Positions 13,566 to 18,408 of a stretch of 18,408 bases of DNA are shown in pieces (positions within the stretch are counted from its first letter, which is position 1; each line of letters starts with the position of its first letter). The notes under the pieces were generated by a model, which saw nothing but the letters and a program-made list of their open reading frames with translations, was not told the DNA's origin and did not search any database. Made by a program: the position numbers and the translations under genes. Where the stretch lies: NCBI GenBank assembly GCA_031411575.1, contig JANOBJ010000086.1, forward strand, positions 1 through 18,408. Reading direction: 5' to 3'. This DNA is from JANOBJ01 sp031411575 (GTDB lineage: Bacteria; Pseudomonadota; Gammaproteobacteria; Burkholderiales; Burkholderiaceae_C).

Positions 13566-15446
13566 TCAATCCGCTTTGGCTGGTGTGCTGGCGTCGGCAG
13601 GTCGCCAAACCGTGCCGATGGACACGGTCTTCAGCTTCTTTTGACGACCGTACCACAGGTTCACCAAGCCGCGCGAGAAGAAAACCGCCGAGAACATGCT
13701 GGTCAGGATGCCGATGCAGTGCACCACCGCAAAGCCGCGCACCGGCCCCGAACCAAAAGCCAGCAGCGCCACGCCGGCGATCAGCGTGGTGATGTTGGAG
13801 TCCAGAATCGTGGCCCAGGCCCGGTCGTAGCCGGCGTTGATCGCGGCCTGCGGCGCCGCGCCATTGCGCAGCTCTTCGCGCACCCGTTCATTGATCAGCA
13901 CGTTGGCATCAATCGCCATGCCCAGCGCCAGCGCCATGGCGGCCATGCCGGGCAGCGTGAGGGTGGCCTGCAGCATCGAGAGCGCGGCCACCAGCAGCAG
14001 CAGGTTGAAGCCCAGCGCAATGCTGGAAAACAGGCCAAACAGCATGTAGTACACGCACATGAAGCCCACGATCACCAGAAACCCCCAGGTGACGCTGTTG
14101 AAACCCTTGGCGATGTTCTCGGCTCCCAGGCTGGGGCCGATGGTGCGTTCCTCGATGATCTCCATCGGGGCGGCCAGCGAACCGGCGCGCAGCAGCAGCG
14201 CCAGATCGTTGGCCTCGTTCACCGTCATTGAGCCGGAAATCTGGAAACGGTTGCCGAGCTCGCCCTGGATCACGGGCGCCGTCAGCACCTCGCCCTTGCC
14301 TTTTTCGAACAGCAGGATCGCCATGCGCTTCTTCAGGTTTTCGCGGCTGGTGTCGCGCATGATGCGGCCACCCTTGGCATCCACCGTCAGATCGACCTTG
14401 GGCTGCTGGTTTTGCGAATCAAAGCCGGGCTGCGCATCGGTCAGGCTGTCGCCAGTGATGATGACCTGCTTCTTGACGATCACCGCGCGGCCGTCGCGCT
14501 CCAGGTAGCGCTCCGTGCCAAACGGCACGGGGCCGCGGCCGCCCTCAGCCTCGCGCGCCTCGGCGCTGTCGTCCACCAGCCGCATTTCCAGCGTGGCGGT
14601 ACGGCCCAGAATGTCCTTGGCCTTGGCGGTGTCCTGCACGCCCGGCAGTTGCACCACGATGCGGTCCAGGCCCTGCTGCTGGATCACTGGCTCGGCCACG
14701 CCGAGTTCGTTGATGCGGTTGTGCAGCGTGACGATGTTCTGTTTGAGCGCCTGCTCTTGCACCAGACGGGCGGCCTCGGGCTTGATGGTGGCCACCACCT
14801 TGTATTCAGTACCCTCGGGCGTTTCGACGATCCGCAGGTCGGGAAACTGGTCGGCAAACAGGCGCCGGGCCGCTTCCAGCGTCTGGCTGTCGCGAAAACG
14901 CAGCTCGATGGCCTGGCCATTGCGGTTGATGCCGCCGTGCCGCACGTTTTTCTCGCGCAGCAATGCGCGGATATCACCGGAAAAAGATTCGGCCTTCTTG
15001 GTCAGCGCGGCCTGCATGTCCACCTGCAGCATGAAGTGCACGCCGCCGCGCAAATCCAGCCCCAGGTACATGGGCGAGGCCCCCAACGCCGACAGCCAGG
15101 CCGGCGAGCGCGGCACCAGGTTCAGCGCCACCACATACGGCGGATCGGCCGGGTCGGGCACCAGCGCCTTCTGGATCGCATCCTTGGCCTTGAGCTGGGT
15201 GTCGGTGGTGTCAAAGCGCGCCTTGATGGAGTTGCCATCGAAGGTGATGATGTCGGCCTTCAGGCCGGCGCCCTTGAGCGCGTCTTCCACCCGGGCCTGG
15301 GTGGTGCTGTCCACCTTGACCGTCGCCTTGCCCGACGACACCTGGACGGCCGGTGCTTCGCCGAAAAAATTGGGCAGCGTGTACAGGGAGCCGATCAGCA
15401 GTGCCACGACGATGATGGCGTATTTCCACAGCGGGTAACGGTTCAT
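13566..15446 (-). CDS. secD: Protein translocase subunit SecD
   Basis: 626 residues, usual for proteobacterial SecD. Transmembrane segment 1 at about 9-27 (YAIIVVALLIGSLYTLPNFF), then a large periplasmic region. MYLGLDLRGGVHFMLQVDM at 126-144 is the P1 signature, followed by LHNRINELGVAEPVIQQQGLDRIVVQLPG at 241-269. After GRTATLEMRL a second periplasmic part leads to the C-terminal five-helix domain (about 448-600), with GMAIDANVLINERVREELR at 509-527; Asp513 corresponds to the conserved proton-pathway Asp of this family. ATG 15446 gives MNRYPLWKY, typical of Burkholderiales, with only a weak ribosome site. A strong hairpin lies in the 81-nt gap after yajC. Confidence 0.97.
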   Translation of the reverse strand: MNRYPLWKYAIIVVALLIGSLYTLPNFFGEAPAVQVSSGKATVKVDSTTQARVEDALKGAGLKADIITFDGNSIKARFDTTDTQLKAKDAIQKALVPDPADPPYVVALNLVPRSPAWLSALGASPMYLGLDLRGGVHFMLQVDMQAALTKKAESFSGDIRALLREKNVRHGGINRNGQAIELRFRDSQTLEAARRLFADQFPDLRIVETPEGTEYKVVATIKPEAARLVQEQALKQNIVTLHNRINELGVAEPVIQQQGLDRIVVQLPGVQDTAKAKDILGRTATLEMRLVDDSAEAREAEGGRGPVPFGTERYLERDGRAVIVKKQVIITGDSLTDAQPGFDSQNQQPKVDLTVDAKGGRIMRDTSRENLKKRMAILLFEKGKGEVLTAPVIQGELGNRFQISGSMTVNEANDLALLLRAGSLAAPMEIIEERTIGPSLGAENIAKGFNSVTWGFLVIVGFMCVYYMLFGLFSSIALGFNLLLLVAALSMLQATLTLPGMAAMALALGMAIDANVLINERVREELRNGAAPQAAINAGYDRAWATILDSNITTLIAGVALLAFGSGPVRGFAVVHCIGILTSMFSAVFFSRGLVNLWYGRQKKLKTVSIGTVWRPADASTPAKAD

Positions 15447-15490
15447 GGGGGAGGGCCTGGTGCCGATAGCGTGGGCGTTGGATTGCGGGC

Positions 15491-15515
15491 GCCCGGGGCC
15501 GTGACAGCCCCGGGC
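15491..15515. other. Strong hairpin between yajC and secD
   Basis: GCCCGGGGC at 15491-15499 pairs perfectly with GCCCCGGGC at 15507-15515 around a 7-nt loop (CGTGACA); one more C-G pair can form outside. On the minus-strand transcript it lies 12 nt after the yajC stop and about 45 nt before secD, with no T-run, so it is not a classical terminator. It may stabilise the upstream mRNA or cause partial attenuation. Confidence 0.7.
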
Positions 15516-15527
15516 GGGACGGGCCAG

Positions 15528-15860
15528 TTACTTGATGGTGCCTTTTGGCAGCACCTGAACGACCGCGCTGCGCTGCAGCTGGACTTCCACCCCGCCAGCG
15601 ACTTCCACACCGAGGTAGCTGTCGCCCAGCTTGGTCACCTTGCCGAGCATGCCGCCGGCAGTCACAACCTCGTCGCCCTTGGCCAGCGCCTCGATCATGG
15701 TGCGGTGCTCTTTCTGCTTTTTCATCTGCGGCCGGATCATCACGAAATACAGCACCACAAACATCAGCACCAGCGGCAGCATGCTGAGCAGCGATGACTG
15801 CATGTCGCCACCGGCGGCGGCGGCTGGGGCGGTCTGGGCAAAGGCGGAAGAAATGAACAC
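15528..15860 (-). CDS. yajC: Preprotein translocase subunit YajC
   Basis: 110 residues, the length of E. coli YajC, from GTG 15860-15858. That start has GGAG six bases upstream and gives MFISSAFAQ, the common opening in this group. The frame is open further to 15899, but only with a TTG and without similarity. One membrane segment (about 21-42, LLSMLPLVLMFVVLYFVMI) is followed by the conserved RPQMKKQKEHRTMIEALAKGDEVVTAGGMLGKV and a small cytoplasmic domain. YajC associates with SecDF in the inner membrane; it is first in the yajC-secD-secF string. Confidence 0.95.
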   Translation of the reverse strand: MFISSAFAQTAPAAAAGGDMQSSLLSMLPLVLMFVVLYFVMIRPQMKKQKEHRTMIEALAKGDEVVTAGGMLGKVTKLGDSYLGVEVAGGVEVQLQRSAVVQVLPKGTIK

Positions 15861-15900
15861 GGCAACTCCACAACGGCAGAAAAAGACAGTCGAAACCAAG

Positions 15901-15929
15901 CCAGGCGCGTGCGTGGACGCATCGCCTGG
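15901..15929. other. Imperfect inverted repeat in the yajC leader
   Basis: CCAGGCG (15901-15907) pairs with CGCCTGG (15923-15929), and inside it TGCGT (15910-15914) pairs with ACGCA (15917-15921). Together they form a 12-pair stem with a small bulge and a 2-nt tip. On the minus strand it lies upstream of the yajC ribosome site and is followed about 15 nt later by a T-run. Confidence 0.55.
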
Positions 15930-16074
15930 CCGGACAAGCTTGGGATTGTATGCGGCGCACCCGATGGGGCCTTGCCAAGCCCCTTTCCCGTAGCCCCCGC
16001 GCCGGCGACCGCTGCCAGATCCGCGCGACGCCGCGGGCCAGCCTCGGAAACCGGTCGGGCTGCCACGGCAAAAT

Positions 16075-16125
16075 GCTATGTTTTATATAGCAAACAATGA
16101 CGTCCCAATGCTGACCATCGGGTGT
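16075..16125 (+). repeat. Family 2 interspersed repeat, intergenic copy
   Basis: 17-bp arm GCTATGTTTTATATAGC (16075-16091), then AAACAATGACGTCCC, AATGCTGACCATCGGG. It is the only copy of this family outside a gene, between yajC and the response regulator, and aligns without gaps to the dprA copy at 9281-9335. Confidence 0.85.
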
Positions 16126-16283
16126 TTCAGCTTTAAAACGCCTTCAAATTCCTGTTCCCGCCAGCTGCGGTTGTACGCCGCATGGGCGGCCCGCCTGAGG
16201 CCGGACGGGAAGCCCTTTCGGTTAAGCGGCATTTAAGTTGATAGGGGCAACATGTATCCAAAGGTAATCACAAGGGGGCACCG

Positions 16284-17036
16284 ATGGCATACCGAATCAT
16301 GATTGTTGAAGACCACAACCTGCTGCGGGAAGGGTTGCGCTCGATGATCTCGGCCATTCCCGGCTTCGAGGTGGTGGGCGATGCGCGGGATGGGCAGGAA
16401 GCCGTGCGCAATGCGCTGGCGCTCAAGCCCGACCTGATCACGATGGACCTGTCGATGCCCAACATGAACGGCATCGAGGCGACGCTGCAGATCAAGCGGC
16501 GCGACCCGCGCGTGCGGATCGTGGCGTTGACGGCGCACAAATCCGAGGAGTATGTGCGCGAGATGCTCAAGGCCGGCGCGGACGGCTATGTCCTGAAGGA
16601 CACCACCTACGAAGAGCTGGTCACGGCGCTGCGCAGCGTCCTCGGCGGCAAAATGTTCCTGAGCCCTGAGGTGTCGGGCCAGGTCGTCAACAGCTACCTG
16701 AGCGGCGACACCGCCGACAAGCCGCACAACCCCTGGGAGCGGCTGACCTCGCGCGAGCGCTCCATCGCCCGGCTGGTGGCCGAAGGCCGCACCAACCGGA
16801 CCGCCGCCGAAGTGCTGCACGTGAGCCCGAAAACCGTCGAGAAGCACCGCGCCAGCCTGATGCACAAGCTTGGCCTTCGCAGTGCGACGGAGCTGGTGCT
16901 GATGGCGCTGCAGGAGGGGTGGGTCGAACACGGCCAGATGGTGCGCTTCAGCCCGTCCCGGCTGCCCCATCGGGACGGCGGCCCCTCGCAGTTTCAGGAC
17001 ACGATGCCGTTCATGTCTGACGAAGTGGCCCGCTAG
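16284..17036 (+). CDS. NarL/FixJ-type response regulator (LuxR-type HTH)
   Basis: 250 residues, somewhat long for the class (about 210-220). The receiver domain (1-120) has the acidic pair Glu9-Asp10, phospho-acceptor Asp55 (TMDLSMPN), Thr83 (ALTA) and Lys105 (YVLKD), all intact. The GerE/LuxR-type DNA-binding domain at about 152-208 (LTSRERSIARLVAEGRTNRTAAEVLHVSPKTVEKHRASLMHKLGL) is complete. About 40 residues follow the HTH (EGWVEHGQMVRFSPSRLP to SDEVAR), an unusual tail without a recognised motif. The ATG has AGGGGG about six bases upstream. The likely partner is the DesK/NarX-type kinase encoded convergently next to it, since this kinase class pairs with this regulator class. Target genes are unknown; the RTX-like gene beyond the kinase is a candidate. 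Confidence 0.94.
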   Translation: MAYRIMIVEDHNLLREGLRSMISAIPGFEVVGDARDGQEAVRNALALKPDLITMDLSMPNMNGIEATLQIKRRDPRVRIVALTAHKSEEYVREMLKAGADGYVLKDTTYEELVTALRSVLGGKMFLSPEVSGQVVNSYLSGDTADKPHNPWERLTSRERSIARLVAEGRTNRTAAEVLHVSPKTVEKHRASLMHKLGLRSATELVLMALQEGWVEHGQMVRFSPSRLPHRDGGPSQFQDTMPFMSDEVAR

Positions 17037-18277
17037 GACGCCCGCGCAAGATCCAGATCGAGCGGCGCCGTTGACGCGCCAGCCCGACCAACCCGCGCAA
17101 CCTCCCGATCCAGCAAAGCCGGGCCACTCCAGCCGAAATCCGGGTCGCGTTCGCCCCACGCCGCAGTGACCGACGTGCCAGAACCCGCATGCGACGTGAT
17201 CCTGAAGCTGCCATTGGAAGCCTCGACCCGCTCTCGCATGCTGTTCAGGCCAACGCCCAGCAGGCAGTGCCGCCCCGACAGGATGCCGCCGGCGTCAAAC
17301 CCCGACCCGTTGTCCACGATCCCGACCATGAAGACGCCTTGGTGCGCGCGCAGGTAGACAAAAACGCTGCTGGCCTGCGCGTGCTTGGCCACATTGTTCA
17401 GTGCCTCCTGGATCAGCCGGAACACGACTGCCTTGAGCGTCACCGGAATCATTTCCTCCTCCGCCTTCAGCTCCAGCGTGACCCGCACGGTGCCGTGCGC
17501 CGACTCGAACTGGCGCGCCAGCCACTGCAAGGTCGACACCAGCCCCAAGTCATCGAGCATGCTGGGCCGCAACTCGGTGGAGATGCGGCGCACCTCACCC
17601 ACCGCGTCGCGCAGACCCTGTGCGGCTTCGCGCAGTAAGGCCCGGGTCGCGTCGATCCGGGCCGCGTCGAGCTGGATCAGGGCGTTTTCGATCTTGAACT
17701 TCAACATCGTCAGCTGTTGACCCAGCCCATCGTGCAGATCGGCGGCGATGCGCTTGCGTTCATCCTCGCGCGCCATCAGCAGAAAGGTGGCGAGATGGTC
17801 CGGGGTTGAGCCGGCATGGGACAGCGCATGGTGCAGCGCCTCGCGCTGGTGCGCTGGAAGAACCAGCAGCATCACCGACGGGCGTTCGGCAGCCGTTCGC
17901 CGCAAGACGTGCGCGTACACCGACACCGCCTGGGTAGCGCCGGCAATGTCCGTCAACTCACCCTCGATGACTGCGCCATTCAGATCCGCGGCCAGACCCC
18001 GGACACGGCGCAACAGGTCCCGCCCTGCGTTGCCGAGCACCTGCACAACCCGACGCCCGACGACGTCGCGGTTGACGGCCGCCAGCATCCGCAACGCAGG
18101 ATCGTTCGCCTCCACGATCCGGTCTGCGCCGTCGCAAAACACCACCGCGACATCCAGCGACTGCGTCAGTGCCAGAAAGCGGAGACCCGAGAACTCCGTG
18201 TGATCCCGGATGGTCTTGATCGAGCTGATCAGCAGGTCGAGATCCGTCACTGGGCACTTCGTAGTGTTGATCCTCAC
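17033..18277 (-). CDS. Cytoplasmic PAS-domain sensor histidine kinase (HisKA_3 type)
   Basis: 414 residues from GTG 18277, which overlaps the stop of the preceding gene as GTGA; with no Shine-Dalgarno, translational coupling is likely. The second choice is GTG 18250. There is no membrane segment, so it senses something inside the cell. Residues about 35-140 look like a PAS domain (LDVAVVFCDGADRIVEANDPALRML). The HisKA_3 dimerisation box is EDERKRIAADLHDGLGQQL with phospho-acceptor His182. The HATPase part has the N box ALNNVAKHA (Asn294, Asn295), G1 VDNGSGFD (322-328), GVGLNSMRERVE (341-352) and GSGTSV (365-370). All catalytic motifs are present. The last roughly 40 residues form a tail outside the ATPase fold. 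It ends in a shared CTAG with the convergent response regulator gene. Confidence 0.94.
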   Translation of the reverse strand: MRINTTKCPVTDLDLLISSIKTIRDHTEFSGLRFLALTQSLDVAVVFCDGADRIVEANDPALRMLAAVNRDVVGRRVVQVLGNAGRDLLRRVRGLAADLNGAVIEGELTDIAGATQAVSVYAHVLRRTAAERPSVMLLVLPAHQREALHHALSHAGSTPDHLATFLLMAREDERKRIAADLHDGLGQQLTMLKFKIENALIQLDAARIDATRALLREAAQGLRDAVGEVRRISTELRPSMLDDLGLVSTLQWLARQFESAHGTVRVTLELKAEEEMIPVTLKAVVFRLIQEALNNVAKHAQASSVFVYLRAHQGVFMVGIVDNGSGFDAGGILSGRHCLLGVGLNSMRERVEASNGSFRITSHAGSGTSVTAAWGERDPDFGWSGPALLDREVARVGRAGASTAPLDLDLARAS

Positions 18278-18408
18278 GCCAGCAGGAAATCCGAAGCCGT
18301 GATGGCGGCCGGATCGCCCACCCCGGCCAGCACGATGGTGTCGGCCATGCCGGCGAAGCTGATCCGCACATCGGCGCCGATATCGGTCACCGTCACCAGC
18401 GCATTGAA
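18274..18408 (-). CDS. C-terminus of a probable RTX-like/type I secreted protein (5' part missing)
   Basis: Only the last 44 residues are in the window, entering from the right edge and ending at TGA 18276-18274. The segment reads TVTDIGADVRISFAG, then DTIVLAGVGD and a terminal ASDFLLA. The D-x-G-x-DV-x-I, then D-x-I-x-L-x-GV, then DF plus short hydrophobic end is typical of the C-terminal repeat and secretion-signal region of large RTX adhesins and hemolysin-type calcium-binding proteins exported by type I secretion. The frame is fully open and its stop overlaps the kinase start by four bases, which supports that it is real. Family identity is moderate because so little is visible. Confidence 0.6.
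   Translation of the reverse strand, partial: FNALVTVTDIGADVRISFAGMADTIVLAGVGDPAAITASDFLLA

Larger units (their letters stand above)
15861..16283. other. 423-bp divergent intergenic region, no gene seen
   Basis: Lies between yajC (minus) and the response regulator (plus). I see no convincing coding frame. It holds an imperfect inverted repeat at 15901-15929 about 40 nt before yajC, the family 2 repeat at 16075-16125, a short palindrome GGCGG-C-CCGCC near 16187, and an AT-rich stretch at about 16219-16250 ahead of the response regulator that could hold its promoter, though no clear -35/-10 pair stands out. In many proteobacteria tgt and queA precede yajC; they are not here. Confidence 0.7.

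Noticed and set aside
15861..15899. Longer yajC starting at TTG 15899
   Set aside because: GTG 15860 has a GGAG ribosome site and gives the normal length and N-terminus.

Overview
The window is GC-rich, densely packed bacterial chromosome. Gene order and protein style point to a betaproteobacterium of the order Burkholderiales, most likely the family Comamonadaceae; I cannot name the genus. Nearly everything is core housekeeping. I see no rRNA, tRNA, CRISPR array, transposase or phage gene.

Left block (1-6754, all minus strand, read right to left): def (peptide deformylase), a small lipoprotein, fmt (Met-tRNA formyltransferase), azlC and azlD (branched-chain amino acid exporter subunits), pgk, pyk, and the N-terminal part of a lipoprotein alpha/beta hydrolase cut by the window edge. 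Def and Fmt remove and add the N-formyl group of initiator methionine; pgk and pyk are the two ATP-forming steps of lower glycolysis.

Centre block (6969-10117, plus strand): a LysM-domain exported protein of the TsaP type, dprA (transformation-linked recombination mediator) and smg (DUF494), ended by a strong intrinsic terminator shared with the convergent gene to its right. LysM protein plus DprA next to def/fmt is a familiar neighbourhood linked to type IV pili and natural transformation.

Right block (10213-15860, minus strand): yajC-secD-secF, the accessory part of the Sec translocon, followed by a large DUF1631 gene. A 423-bp intergenic region separates it from a two-component system: a NarL-type response regulator (plus) and, convergent with it and sharing a CTAG stop overlap, a soluble PAS-containing histidine kinase (minus). 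The kinase starts inside the stop codon of a gene whose last 44 residues resemble the C-terminus of an RTX/type I secreted protein.

The most unusual content is two families of short interspersed repeats. Family 1 (about 81 bp, hairpin-rich, three copies) lies between azlD and pgk and, in frame, inside azlC and inside fmt; all three copies share the same open reading frame. Family 2 (a 17-bp imperfect palindrome plus a conserved tail of about 30-40 bp, five copies) lies in the yajC upstream region and, in frame, inside fmt, twice inside dprA (in opposite orientations) and inside the lipoprotein gene, where it forms the hydrophobic core of the signal peptide. So four genes, at least one of them of central importance (fmt), carry repeat-derived protein segments.
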